64,000 nucleotides of DNA from Roridomyces roridus (lineage: Eukaryota > Basidiomycota > Agaricomycetes > Agaricales > Mycenaceae): positions 1,302,001-1,366,000 of the forward strand of contig JARKIF010000012.1 of NCBI GenBank assembly GCA_029378245.1, read 5' to 3'. The translations under genes were made by a program, and so were the position numbers. This document shows, piece after piece, positions 10,641 through 22,073 of the stretch (its first letter is position 1; each line of letters starts with the position of its first letter). The notes under the pieces were generated by a model. That model was not told where the DNA came from and did no database searches. It worked only from the letters and a program-made list of their open reading frames with translations.

Positions 10641-11283
10641 CCGCTGCAGCCTGTCCCGTGCTCCTCCAGACCAATGGATTCTGGTTACGCAAGACGACTT
10701 CCCGTTCGCCGTCGCGCATCGTAACCACATCCTCCCCCATATCGTGGACAGCCCGCAATGCAGCTTGAAGCGGCTTCCCGATAAGCACATCCCATCCACC
10801 ACCGCCGTCGAAGATCTCAAAGACACCCGTGCGTTTGACACCCGCAATGTCAAAAGCGCCCTTCCACTGCCCATACTCCAAGACCAAGCGCCCATCTGCC
10901 ATTCGCAAACGTTTCTGCGGCGGCAATGCTCCTCCAAAACGCGCCTCCTTTGACTTGACGAATGCAGTGCTAATGGCACTCGCCTGCGCGCCCCCATCCC
11001 ACAACGCTCTCACTCGTATACACTCCCCCTTCGGCCCTTCAAAACTCATCCAATGCATAAACGGCGGGCTCTCCGCTTCCCGCTCACGCACATCCACCGT
11101 GTACAAGTCAAGAATATCGTATTCTGACACAACAGGCTGTACACAAGACACGCCCGAGCCACCAACCTGGCCGGGACTTGGGGCTACGCTTTGGCCGTCA
11201 AGCGTAGCCCTAGTCAAAAACCTCTCTTCCCGCCGTCTCATCATCCCACCACTGTACTCCCGGCACCTCCACCTCCACAACAT
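10579..11283 (-). pseudogene. Gypsy aspartic protease region of pol
   Basis: The retropepsin-like domain shows the catalytic triplet as ALWDGGAQASAIS and a later hydrophobic-Gly strand (GGWDVLIGKPLQAAL). It overlaps the end of gag and is in the +1 frame relative to it. The reading closes at the TGA at 10579-10581, inside the first CETPPARR repeat. Its function would be cleavage of the Gag-Pol polyprotein. Confidence 0.75.
11181..11210 (-). promoter_or_regulatory. Stem-loop at the gag stop, candidate frameshift stimulator
   Basis: GGGCTACGCTT pairs perfectly with AAGCGTAGCCC (11 bp) around an 8-base loop. On the transcribed strand the stem begins at the gag TAG stop and follows a run GGTTTTTGAC. 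Pol continues in the +1 frame across this site. A stable stem next to a stop in a gag-pol overlap is the usual arrangement for programmed recoding; that role is inferred. Confidence 0.5.
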
Positions 11284-11295
11284 TCACCGCTGCCA

Positions 11296-12361
11296 CATCA
11301 GGAAACACCTCCCCAGGTATTTATATTTGCCAAAAATATTGAGAATAGCTGAATATCCAAAGAATAGCAGGAATATGTTAGTCCCAACAAAAATACCAAA
11401 CCTTTTGGCACTTTTGGAGTGGATATTGGCATTGGTTGAACCTTGCCAACAGAGCAGAAATGAAGAATGAAGCAGAGGGGGAACATTGCATCTCAGTGGG
11501 AGCAAAACATTTACCATCAGCCATGCTCATTGATTGTTGATCAGGAACAGTCGGCCACAGCTGATAATGAATGACTGACAGGAACTTACAGAAGTGATTA
11601 GGATCTCAGTGGCTAAGGCTATTTATTTAGATGACAAGGGTAATTAAATGATGTTTCAAAGAGGAGTCGAACGAGTGACCTCTTGCAAAAGGTACAGACA
11701 ACACAAAGGGGGAAGCTTACTACTACACTACAATAGAGACATGAGACTGGCCATCTTAGCTCCCATGATGTGACCCCATGAGTCCAACAGTATTATGCAC
11801 CAACAGAAGAGCACTCAGGGATGGGCTTAGGGAGAGATGCAAGCCAATCAAGGGCAGATGTGCCTCCACTTCATATTCCAACCAGACTGATCTTGTTTGA
11901 GGTGCACCACAGAGTCTATACCAGAAGACTGAGGTGAGTTGGTGACCTGGAATACAAGACTTCCTGGCTATGGATGGATGACTAGAAAGTTTGGCAAATT
12001 TGCTGAAACATAGCTCAAAATATCTGGCCCACCAAAAAAAGTTTGGCCAGTTTGCTGAGAAATACCTCAAAATTTCTGGGTCACCAAAAAAAGTTGTGAT
12101 ATTTTTGCAAAGCTTTCAGAAATTTTGGTGGACAAGCTTTGGTCAGTTGGAATTGGTACTTTATACAGGTGTACAGCAGCTACCTTTAATGTACTGCATT
12201 TTGATCAGGTTCCCAATATCATACTGATGAAAAGCAAAATCTCCATTTTGGAAACTTTGTCAACATCGGGCAAAAGTTTCGAGAATGACTGCAAAATATT
12301 TGAGCTGCAAAATATTTTTGAAAGATTTGCGATAAAATATCCAGGGAGGTTTTTCCTGATG
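11296..12361. mobile_element. 1.07-kb non-autonomous TIR element in gag
   Basis: The ends begin CATCAGGAAACACCTCCC and CATCAGGAAAAACCTCCC on opposite strands, with further similarity (CAAAAATATT) inside. It is flanked by CA at 11294-11295 and 12362-12363 (a 3-bp CAC reading is also possible). Removing it rejoins gag in frame. The interior is AT-rich with no gene, apart from a tRNA-like B-box on the minus strand (11665-11740, CGTTCGACTCC with an upstream TGTAGTGTAGTAGTAAGC). Confidence 0.75.
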
Positions 12362-14030
12362 CACGGGTACACGCGCTGGCGTCTCCACTCCCAACCACAT
12401 ACCACAAAGCGCGCGGAATTTGCGCTGCAGCGCCGGGACCTGTGCACCAGTGCAGTCACGAACCGTGTGGGTAGGATTTGTCCGCAAACCACATCTCCAG
12501 CATTCCCCAGTCCGTGGCTTCGTCGTACCCGGCATCAAGGGATACCCTATCATCCACAACTGAGCACTGTCGAGCGTCGCATTGGGGTTACAACTTTCCC
12601 ATGACTGTACATCATTCGCGTATGCCGCACGCCCTGCCACTGTATCCGGATGCTGACGCGCGATAGACTGCCGCAATGCCACACGCAGCTGCCCCTTCTG
12701 CTCGTCCGTCCCCACCGGCAGCGCCCATGCATTCCCAGCGCGCGTAGCCACACGCGCAACACCCGCCTGCTGTACCGTCCTTTGAGCTGCCGGCGCGTTT
12801 TGCTGCTGCTGCGATGACGAAACGGATACACTGGTCATCAACCACTTGACAACCTCCATATCCTTCTCCCACACCTTCATCGCGGCCGCTTGCTGATGCT
12901 CCTGAATGGCAGCATCAACAACGTACTTTGGGATATTCTGCAGCGCCGTGAGCATCCCATCCCAATCTGAAGGCGCGGTCGGGATTGCAGCACGGAATGG
13001 TATCGGGAGCTCGTCGTGGAAAACCCAAAGTCCCTCGCCTGACGAGCCTGCCTCCGCGTCCAACACAGCCAAGCGGAGACGTGTCTGGAAACGATCAAAC
13101 GGTGTCACGGTTCCGCCGACAACGACCGTCTCCGCACCAATGAGGTCGTCTGTCTTGATTCGCATCTTCTGCAGCTCCGCAAGACGGTGCGGTAAAGGTT
13201 TGACAGTGACGGGTACACTGGCAAAGCGAGCCTTGAATGCAACGGTGAAAGTACCCCAGGCGGTGAAGGTCTGGCCCTGGAACCAGCGGTCGGGCGGGGA
13301 GTCGTGGCTGAATCTGTCAGCGACATCCTCCAGCTTTTTGGCGTCCGTGAATGGCGTCCGGCGATTACGGTGAAGGAGATTGAGCCCCTTGAGAAAATCC
13401 ATTGCGGCAGCTGACGTGCCTGATCCGTCGTAACGAGGATCAGCTGCGGTGGTCATATCGTCGTCGGAATTGTACAAGGGAAGTGGAGGAAGTTTCTGGG
13501 CTAGGTTCTGTATAACGACGGCCGGCAAGAGCTTGGCAACGGTGGGTGAGGGACTGGAAGGTGGTGTGGACAACGGTGATGACTCTCGAGACCGCGTCCG
13601 AACGGTGTGGTAAAAGGAATTGGGGGAGATGGGTGTTATCAAGATAGCAGCAGTGGGAAGGTGTACACCGAGGCCGACGCGCGCTGCGAGGGGCGATGTG
13701 ACGGGTGATGAGCGTGCGGAAGGCCGTGATGCAACGGGTGAAGTGTGTGCAGAAGGTCAAGGACTGAGGGTCTCGTGTTGCAAGGGCTCTGTCGACTGCG
13801 CGTCGTTAAGCTCGTCGCGTGTGCGAGGTACGCTAATGGAGCGCCGAGGGTTTTGCTGCTGAGTCTTGGCTGCACTACGGGTCAAGGGCGCCAGGGCGTT
13901 TAGCTCTTGTGGCGCGCTAGGATGACGGAATGGGCGCAAACGGGCGCCACGGAAAACTCGAAAAACTACGATCCACGCGGATCGGACTGGGCGAACGGGT
14001 GTGGGTCGAAGGCCACTCCAATCACCAAGA
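12362..14030 (-). pseudogene. Gypsy Gag (capsid/nucleocapsid), one internal TGA
   Basis: The frame runs from the LTR edge to the inserted element at 12361 and finishes beyond it at 11210 (…GREVFD stop). The N-terminus is Ser/Pro/Arg rich (PLTRSAAKTQ). A TGA at 13757-13759 interrupts an otherwise continuous frame. The middle has the Gypsy capsid look (FTAWGTFTVAFKARF). A zinc knuckle CWRCGLRTNPTHTVRDC follows, CX2CX7HX4C, which has a longer middle spacing than the classic knuckle. No clear ATG precedes PLTRSAAK, so the start has probably mutated. Confidence 0.82.
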
Positions 14031-14195
14031 TGCGGTGGGCACGATCGGACTAATCGGGGCGCTGGCGGCAATCAGGACGAAAGAGACTGTGAATGTCGGG
14101 AGCAAGTGCGAGATCTGATCTACTATACAGCCACATGGATCTATCTACCGAAGCCCGATCAACATCCCGAACCCGGACCCATTGTCCCTACCACA
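14031..14195 (-). repeat. 5' LTR of the Gypsy element
   Basis: 165 bp, identical to 4973-5137 except for three transitions, and followed by GCGGT, which resumes the interrupted CCGC-repeat element. On the coding strand it runs from TGTGGTAGGG to GCCCACCGCA. Confidence 0.9.
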
Positions 14196-14590
14196 GCGGT
14201 ACCGCGCCGTGCCGCGACTACCGCACTTGGCTGATTTAACGAGACCTTTCAAAACTCGTTCAAGGCCGAGTAGTCATAATCAATCATGTTTTGTCCTTCA
14301 TTTGAACGCTGCCTGTTTACAGTCCCTTGTTAAAAAGGATTCATGGGTCCATTTAAAAGAATAGTACAAGCAGGGGATTTTTCAAAGGTCGTCCAGGGCA
14401 GAGTGCCGGTCCTGGCCGGATCATCACAGGTGCGTCGGACCCCAATTGAACTTTATACATCCACAATACACCAATCCCGAGGCTACTGGGAAGAGCAGCA
14501 CGCAAATAGTGCATGTAAGAGAATTCAGTACCGCGCTGACTGCCGCGCCACTACTGCACCTACCGCCGCGGCAGCAGCGCGGCGATTTAT

Positions 14591-15293
14591 CGAGACCCGA
14601 GAAAATCCCACAAAATACCATTTGGTCGTCGAGCGCCACGGGTTTATCTTGATTTCTTTTCGCCAATTCCGAGTCCAACATTACTTCTCGTTTCCTTTGG
14701 ATTCAACTTTCGAAACATCGACAAAAGCAATAAAATAGGCGTGGAGGAGGAGGTGGACGACGGGAGGCTGTGTGCCAGGATTCGAAGGCCTACAAAATAT
14801 TCTATATGCACCTGTCGTCTGCGAGGATGGTGTTGATCTGGTTTTACGGCTTTTCAAATGGGATTCTCGTTTTTTACTTCATCCTCTTCCGTGTGGATTC
14901 AATCTTGAAGCTTGAATTGTCGAGGCGATCGCGAGTACATATGTGCGCCATGCGACAAGAAACTACTAAAAGAAATACAGACGAGCATAACAAAGTATGT
15001 GAGAAGCCGAATCGAGCGGCAGTCCTCACTGGAGGCCAGTGCGTTTCCGTGTGTAACGGCCAGGCCTGGACGTGCTGACTCAGGACTGGCACCTGAAAAA
15101 CCGTGAGTGCTTAAATATTTAGTAGAAGAAAGCCGGAAAATCGACTGACAAACAATGAACATTATGAGCTTCCTATTCGGACTGGGAAAGTAATCCAGCG
15201 AGTCTGCGCAAAACAATAAATTGAAGTGTAAAAAAAGATGATGTTGTGATCAGCATGGTTCACAGCATGGCCCCGAATCGAACGGGCACCGCG
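14591..15293. other. Non-coding stretch with a tRNA-like half module
   Basis: I see no gene. Near its right end (15270-15293, minus strand) is a B-box-like GTTCGATTCGGGG that continues beyond the element at 15294-19300, suggesting that element landed in a tRNA-like module. Confidence 0.35.
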
Positions 15294-15310
15294 CACCTTT
15301 AGGACCTATA

Positions 15311-15369
15311 TATCCCTTCTAATTAGAATGGACACATGCACCATATGTCCATTCTAATTAGAAGGGATA
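15311..15369. repeat. 59-bp near-perfect palindrome inside left TIR
   Basis: TATCCCTTCTAATTAGAATG and the following bases pair with the inverse at the right, giving a stem of about 28 bp with one mismatch and a loop of about 3 bases. It could form a cruciform in DNA or, if transcribed, a small-RNA-type hairpin. Confidence 0.85.
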
Positions 15370-16286
15370 GAAGCAATTCCCCCTAGATGCAATAAATGCT
15401 GGAATAAAGGTTGCAATAAAGCTGCAACCTATAGAGATAGAGACTTGAAGTCGTGCAAAGGTCATATATGTTGCAATAAAGCTGACCTCATTGTGCAAAC
15501 AAGTCCCCGCCCGCCCGCCGCCCGCCACCTTATGTAATCATCATGGGCGGGACATCTTCCTGCGTTCTTTGGACACCAGACTCAGAGCGAGTGAATACAT
15601 TAAATGTGCTGGAGAAAAAATATGCCTGCGGTGCTACGTAAACCCGCCGTCTACACGTGCACGTGTCACCCACCCGCCACCCTCTACCCTTGCTATCCGC
15701 CCTCCGCACGCACTGCCTCCTGCCTACCCGTGGCGCTCGTTGGTCGATTTTTGCAACCGCTACATACCCGCGCCCGCTATTGGCCCACCCTCCATCCACA
15801 TGCGTGCTTGGTGGCATCGTCTTGCATTTTGTAAGCACATTATCCCGAATGTCAGAGCCAGACGGCAGGGTGCAGGGGACGGGTAAATACAGGCCGAATA
15901 CATGCGGACGAGCTACACAAGCTGGGTATTACGCCGCGTCACGCCGAGGGAAAAAGGCTCCCGGCGGGCTCCAAGCACCGGGGTGGAATCGTTAGGGCAA
16001 TTCTGGCGGATCGGTACAGTGAAATGTGCAGCGCGGGGAGGGGACATGGGTTGAGCGGTGCTAGGGAGGTGGAAAGGTGCGCTCGGTGCGGTGGGGTGTA
16101 CATAGATGGAGTGTCGTCAATGTCGATGGGGTCGGGCAAGGGCAACCTGTCAATCCTGGGTCCCGGAATCACGATGGGCGCTCGAAGGGTATACGCCAAC
16201 GCGGGTTGGGAGTTCCAGAGGGCGGATCTCTTCCCGGCGGTTTACGGCTTGGCTGCGGAGGGCGTCGAGCGAGCATCACTGGACGG

Positions 16287-16976
16287 TAGTGTTGCCGCGA
16301 GACGAGATCAAGATGATCTCGAGATGCCGTTTTGGACGTCTCGCTGTCATCTCGTCTCGTTCTCGTGAAATCGTCTCGCAAGATTGATGTGCTAAGTACT
16401 GTCAATAATCTATATATACTTATTCGGTCTGGCGTGTATGTAGGTGAATGTACAATAAATCTACTCCAATTCCTCAGCTAGCACCGGGCGGAAACTTTCC
16501 CGGATTCCATCCAATCCACCCGCCTCATCTATCTCCTCCTTCGATAAACCCGACACCATCTGCTTGACGTCAATCCATTGCGCGCGGGCTTTGGGCTTGG
16601 ATTGCATGGTAGCTTGCTGAAAAACAGAGGGAGAGTGAAGGGAGGAAGAGAGAATACGACACGGCGTTGGGACCCTGTAAATTAGGTTAGGCGGGCCCGA
16701 ATATTGCGCGTCGCTACGCGCAACCGTAGCTTTGCCGCTTAAAAAGACTGAGCCGTTGTGCCTGGGGCGTTGGGACGTGCGTTTAGGTCGAGAGTGGAGG
16801 GAGCATGGAAGGTGTGAGCGCGAACATGGTGGGATGCCGCAACAAGAGCAGTATCAGCCGGACGTGATGAGACGTGAGACGAGACCGAGACGAGATCATC
16901 TCGACTTGCCAAATTTAGGTTGAGACGAGATCATCTCATCTCGCGGTCGAGATATCTCCGTCTCGCGACAACACTA
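16287..16976. mobile_element. 690-bp hAT MITE, 8-bp TSD CTGGACGG
   Basis: The ends are TAGTGTTGCCGCGAGACG and TAGTGTTGTCGCGAGACG (inverted). CTGGACGG occurs at 16279-16286 and 16977-16984. The subterminal DNA is packed with GAGACGAGATCATCTC-type repeats. It belongs to the same TAGTG(T/A)TGCCG group as 20814-21960 and is inserted in the 15294-19300 element. Confidence 0.92.
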
Positions 16977-17093
16977 CTGGACGGGTGAGTGTAGTGGTAG
17001 CCAGGATGTATGCAGCGTGCGAGTCGCTGCCACGTAGTCGTCGCTATGATACCACGGCAAGGCCTTGGTACAGGGCACAAGCCAATGGAGGTG

Positions 17094-17363
17094 CTATAGA
17101 GGAGGCATTGGTTCTGTGGGCTCTATCAAGAGAGGTCCATCTGGACAGCGCAGCAACGCACCAGCATTCAAAGCCACCGAGTACCAATCACGCCAATATC
17201 CATTGAGCCAGCGTAGCCGGGCGTGACGGCAAGTCTTCAGAATGTTGTTCGCATCGAGAAGAGGCGGCATGGGCCCATGGAGGTCGTCCAAGAGAGGGCA
17301 TGAGGAGAGGAGATGGATGTCGGAGAAAGGGAGTTGGGCGATCACATGACGGATCAACAACAA
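17094..17363 (-). other. Open frame of about 89 codons, possibly a captured gene fragment
   Basis: It reads QLPFSDIHLLSSCPLLDDLH then ARLRWLNGYWRDWY. The composition is protein-like, but it matches no family I recognise and has no clear gene ends. It may be exon material captured by the surrounding element. Confidence 0.25.
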
Positions 17364-18763
17364 TCAACTGCACGAACTTGCATCGAAAAATGGTGGTCCT
17401 CGTACATCCAGAGCCCAGAGCATCAGCTAATCTCCTACAAATTCACTTAGAGCTATCCCCTGCATCTTTGTATGCATATAATACCGACATCTGGCATCAT
17501 AATTCCCGTCGGAAGAGAATTCCGTGCTCCGGGGTGTATAGTGTGCGCGTTCAACCAACTCCGGGTCCTCTAGCCAGCCTGGGTTGTTTATACACCTAAT
17601 TGGATGAATTCTGAACTTGTTCTGAACAGTTGAAAATGTCCTGGAGATTTATGTTTGGGCACAAGCAACTGCAATTCACACTACCACCCGGACAGCTTTC
17701 TTGGCAATCCTACTCGAAAGGTGGTTCTCAATTCTACTGTACAAAGTGTCCCACCTGTCTAGACCTCACTCCAGTCAAGTTTCTACCCCCGCAACTCCTC
17801 TGCATGTCCCATAAAGCGACATCCACTGTTTTCAAGAAAGCAGCTCGAGCAAAATGAATACTCACCTTGAGGTATCCGATTTGGCACGGAATAGCTTCTA
17901 TGCACTCAGAGTGCTCCAAATACAGTTGAATTTTGGCCGATGTGTGAGGTGTGAGGCCGCCGTTGACGAAAGAAAGTGGGATCACTTACCTACCACGTGT
18001 GAAATTAGAGTGATCCCAGCAATTGATTTTTTTCTTGTGAGCTGAAGGAGCAATCTTTGGAAGCTGAAGACAGAGAACTCATCTAGTAGTATCCAGTAGC
18101 CCATTTGATTTATCCCAGATTTTATGGACCTGAGGAAGCCGTCGAGTGTGCCATCGAGCTTGTTCAATTAGTGAAGCACCGAGAATAGACATGCATGTCA
18201 AACCTCAATCTTGTTTGTCAACCTATCTTCAACCTAAACACTGGTTCTCTGGGCTCAGCATTCGTTTCAAATCGCGAGTAGATGTCCTTGGCCGCCCTCA
18301 GAAAAATCCCGGAGGCCTAGCCATTGTAGACTGACAATATTTGGACGATGCCCGATATGCCCAATGAGTCCAAGTAACCGGCGTGTCAGGCTCGTCTCGT
18401 CGGATGGCGCTTTGCTCGAGAGCTCATCCATGCTCAAGGAGGTTAGGAATAAGATTAGCATTCTAACTACCATATATAGAGTAGGGCAAGGAATAAATAA
18501 CCCTCTTGAACCTCATACTCGTCACCAATCACCACCACGACGAAGTGTTGTCCCGGCTCCGAGCGGCAGCGATGTATTCACTGCGCTGTGATTCAGAAGG
18601 GTGGATCAAACATAATGCGAGGCGGACGACGCACGACAGGTGGAATTGAGGAGCAGGGCCCAGCCCGACTATAATCTCCACATGCACGCGCGTCCCGCGG
18701 AGCATACCGGGAAGCCATACAAATTGAGGGGCGGGAAGCGAGGGCAGAGCCTAGTCCGTGTGG

Positions 18764-19207
18764 TTACAGATGGCTATGCAGGGAAGGTGTTGTGGACGAC
18801 AGGGAAGATGGAGGGGCAGTATCAAGGATGCACATAGTGCCGAACACGCCTACGCCGGAGCCTTCCTTCTGCTGGATGAGGATCGGAGATCCAAGACAAT
18901 GTGGTTGTCGATCGAGATGATGGTTGAAAACGGGGAAATGAAGAGACTGAGAGACTGCAGCTGGCAGACGTGGTGAAGTTTCGTGGCCCAAGAGAAGCGC
19001 GGCCAGAATGGAGCTCTTGAAGTGGCAGACGAAGACGGGTGGGCGTTGTGCGAGAGCGAGAGCGATAAAGGCCCTGCAAGCGGAAGATGATTGGACGACG
19101 GAGAAGACGGCATAGCCCAACACGAAGAGAACTGCGCAGATTGGATGGGGGAAAAATAGCAGAAGTGAGGAACGCACTTTGGCCGACATTCGACAGAATC
19201 CATGCAT
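18764..19207 (-). other. Open frame with a hydrophobic N-terminal segment, doubtful gene
   Basis: The frame begins MHGFCRMSAKVRSSLLLFF, continues through a hydrophobic stretch (ICAVLFVLGYAVFSVV) and ends SLHSHL. It starts at the inner edge of the right TIR, so transcription could begin in the TIR. No family is recognised; a chance frame is quite possible. Confidence 0.25.
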
Positions 19208-19224
19208 CTAGGAGGAATTGCTTC

Positions 19225-19283
19225 TATCCCTTCTAATTAGAATGGACACATGCACCATATGTCCCTTCTAATTAGAAGGGATA
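19225..19283. repeat. Palindrome inside right TIR
   Basis: This is the inverted copy of the palindrome at 15311-15369, with the same CTTCTAATTAGAA cores either side of ACATGCACCATATG. Confidence 0.85.
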
Positions 19284-20813
19284 TATAGGTCCTAAAGGTG
19301 GCACCGCGGTAGGCTGAAGTGAATCATATATCACAAGCATGATTGGGAAGAGGTATAGTGTAGTCACTCATACGTACAGTCTTATACTGCCTTAAATTCT
19401 GTCAGTGATATCCAACAAGAGACACTCACGCTTACCGCTGGATTAAATCATGTGAACATAGCTTTTCTCCGCATCCACGCACCACAGCGTCAACTCCATT
19501 GCTCTTTGTTCCTTTAGCGCACGGGCGCGATCCAACTCCTCCGCGGTGAAAGTGCGCTGCTTCAGCTCGAGTGTGACGCGCTCAATGGAGTCGGAGCGCG
19601 ATTCTAGCATGGCGAGGAACGACACGTTGGTGAAGATGTAGGACCCAGCGATAGTGAGGTCGGTCAATTCGGGGAGGACCATCGCACCCGTTCCCGAAGG
19701 TGAGAGGGTAAGCTGCGTGAGCAGATTGGTAGTAATGACATCCGGTCGATCGAGTCCCCGGAGTACGACGGTTTGCAGACTCGGGAGATCGACGAGAATA
19801 GAGAGGAGGTCCCGTGAAGGGATGGCCAGATTGTGAAGCTGGAGTGTGTGTGGACGGCATGCCGAGCGCCGGATGAATGGTGTCCAGATATCCATACTGA
19901 GAGTAGTATCGCTCGCTAACGTGTCGAGGTCGAGTACTTGAACTGCAAGCGCAGTAATAAACTTGAGCACAAGTGGGAAGGCGTGCAGCACAATGGTGCT
20001 GATCTCTACAGCAGAGGAGAGTCCATGCCTCCGAAATTCTACGCTGGTGCGGCAAAAGGAAAGACTGTGGAGATTGGGGCAGTTTACGGCAAAGAGCAGA
20101 GAAGCCCAATTGACGATGACGAGGCTTTTGATTTGTGAGTGGGGAAGGAGGGGTGTGATTGCGTCGAAATCCACATTCATTGACAGCGCTGTAAGGCGTG
20201 GGGTGATCTCGAACGCATCGGGCTGCGCGGTTGAGGAGAACTGCGGGGTGTCCAGCAGTATCCTCCCTTTATGCAGACTCAAATCTAGTCTCAACAGTAA
20301 AGGGAGATGACCCCGCAGAGGTGAGAGCAATGGGAGGTAGCATGAATCCATTGTAAGACGAAGATGAGCCCAACGCTCACAGCTGCCGATCAGCAGCTGG
20401 AGGATTCTGGGGTCCCAGATTCCTGTGCGCCAAGCAAGGATTGAAATGGAGAGCGGAAACTGTTTCGACCGCTCGAGGTACAACTCGAGCAGGCACGCTT
20501 GATTGCTGTTCCCGTGTAAGATGACATCGAATTCGGCCCAAAATTCCGCTGTGGACAGGGCTGTCTCGCGCCAGTGGTGCGAGACCGAAAGAATGGTCTT
20601 TGTGCCTCGAGGTGCTCGGAAGGGATATCGGGGGGAGCAGTGCAAGCTGGGCTGTAAAAATATTTCCGACAATAATTCTCGAGGGATACGACGGATGGGG
20701 GTTTGCAGCGACGACAACAGATCGATTTGGCGGCGTAGATGGTCTACTTCGCTGTCGTCCACGCCCGGTTGGGAGTCCATGCGACCCTGCAGCTCGGCAA
20801 TGCTTTCTTGAAT

Positions 20814-21960
20814 TAGTGATGCCGATGTTCGGTTCAGAACCGATCCGAACATGTGCGAACCCCGAACCGGACCCGCGGTGCGGTTCAATGGGAGGGGCTG
20901 AACCTGCACCGGACCTGAGGTGCGGTTTGGGGTTCAAGGAATCTGAAGAATTTTGAACCTGTGCGCACCGGTGCGAACCTGTCCGAACCCGTGCCCGAAT
21001 CGGCCGATTCAGATCACCAAGATGCAACTTTTGATGCTTCGGCTCCAGTCGCGGGGGATTTCGGGTCACATCGGCATTATCTGCCGTCAATAGGCATTGA
21101 TAGTACACACAGGAGCCATGCTATTGCATGCTCGGCAGACTCGGCAATATGTGATTGGAACAAACATTATTTGATACAGGCATCGGCAGCAACAAATAGG
21201 GTATATCATGGTGTAACGGCCAAGGTGTGGCTTGTTAATGTAGTGTGCCATGTGCAAATTGATCCTAGTTCAAACCCCCAACTTGCTACTTTTTGGTCCC
21301 TTCTTTCCTTTGGCCCTCGCACCCTGATTTAACTGTGCTGAAACTCATCCGATTATACCGATACGGACATACGGATACGGATCTAATGTTTCGTGATTTT
21401 CTCCAATACTGCAAACACATGTATTCTACAAAGTATATACAAAGTTGGGTAACCCTTTGGGCTATCTTATGAGTATGGCCCCGGAATGGCACTATCCTCC
21501 GGGCAGCCACGGCGGGTCAAAAGCTTAGCGTGGGAAAAAATACGGTGCCGATCCCTAGCAACAAAGCATCTGCCTCAACGGTGATATGCGAAATCAATGC
21601 AACTGCTGAACAGCCTTGATCATCTCCCTCATCTTCATGCGCTCCGGCACGTCATTGAACACAACCCTGAGACAGCAACTCCGGGGCCAGTGTTGCTTAA
21701 ATTCACTTTCTATTTGAACCCATGCTGCCAATATTTTCACATCAGGCTTTGCACAGTTGATTTTTTGCGGGCTGCTCGGGGAGGAAAAAATTAGGTTCGA
21801 ACCTCAGCGAACCTGTTCGAACCCCAGACCGAACCTGCGGCCCACCGAACCCCAGGTGCGGTCCGGGGTTCGGAGATTTTGGCGAACCGAACCGTAGGTG
21901 CGGTTCGGGGTTCGAAAAATTTGGCCCCGAACCGAACAAAACCGGACCGCGGCAACACTA
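20814..21960. mobile_element. 1147-bp hAT MITE, 8-bp TSD TCTTGAAT
   Basis: The ends are TAGTGATGCCGATGTTCGG and TAGTGTTGCCGCGGTCCGG (inverted), and TCTTGAAT is at 20806-20813 and 21961-21968. About 150 bp at each end is dense in GGTGCGGTTCGGGGTTC-type repeats. The middle has no gene but includes a plus-strand tRNA-like module. Confidence 0.93.
21202..21290 (+). repeat. tRNA-like module inside the hAT MITE
   Basis: TGGTGTAACGGCCAAGGTGTGG resembles an A-box, and CCTAGTTCAAACCCCC resembles a B-box about 55 bases later. No full cloverleaf. Confidence 0.45.
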
Positions 21961-22073
21961 TCTTGAATGGAAGCTCGTTGCTCATGGCCAGGAATGAGGT
22001 TGTGTCTGGCCCAAGAGAGGGGCAGGTCGGGGGACATGATGGTGGCTCGGAATGAGAAGATGTGACATGTGAC

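Larger units (their letters stand above)
4973..14195 (-). mobile_element. Ty3/Gypsy LTR retrotransposon, decayed and multiply interrupted
   Basis: Two 165-bp direct repeats with TG...CA ends bound the element. GCGG (perhaps GCGGT) is duplicated outside (4969-4972 and 14196-14199). Transcription runs right to left: gag (14030-11210), protease, a repeat linker, reverse transcriptase remnant, RNase H, integrase (to 5220), then the 3' LTR. Next to the 5' LTR, TCT precedes TGGTGATTGGAGTGG, which could be the primer-binding site. The body is interrupted at 6271-6919, about 7776-8545, 8608-8978 and 11296-12361. Protease-RT-RNaseH-IN order defines Ty3/Gypsy. Stops, frameshifts and loss of the RT active site make it inactive. 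Confidence 0.92.
15294..19300. mobile_element. 4.0-kb TIR element, 8-bp TSD GCACCGCG
   Basis: TIRs of about 95 bp start CACCTTTAGGACCTATATAT and are flanked by GCACCGCG at 15286-15293 and 19301-19308. Each TIR contains a long palindrome. An 8-bp TSD with a CACCT end is also seen in the KDZ-type element at 30410-34058, so the two may be related. The interior has no transposase. It holds a pyrimidine-rich block at 15505-15540, a hAT MITE and weak reading frames. Confidence 0.75.
19443..22037 (-). pseudogene. F-box/LRR gene disrupted by a hAT MITE after codon 23
   Basis: The true start is the ATG at 22037 (MSPDLPLSWARHNLIP...RASIQ). The coding sequence is then interrupted by the element 20814-21960 and resumes at 20813 as ESIAELQGRM. 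It continues about 455 residues without a stop to TAA at 19443. The F-box is IRRIPRELLSEIFL. Degenerate leucine-rich repeats follow. F-box proteins recruit substrates to SCF ubiquitin ligases. An ATG inside the MITE could give an N-terminally altered protein that still has the F-box and repeats, so this copy may not be entirely dead. Confidence 0.85.

Noticed and set aside
16001..16286. Plus-strand open frames before the hAT MITE at 16287
   Set aside because: Gly/Arg-rich translations in several frames at once, typical of GC-rich non-coding DNA.
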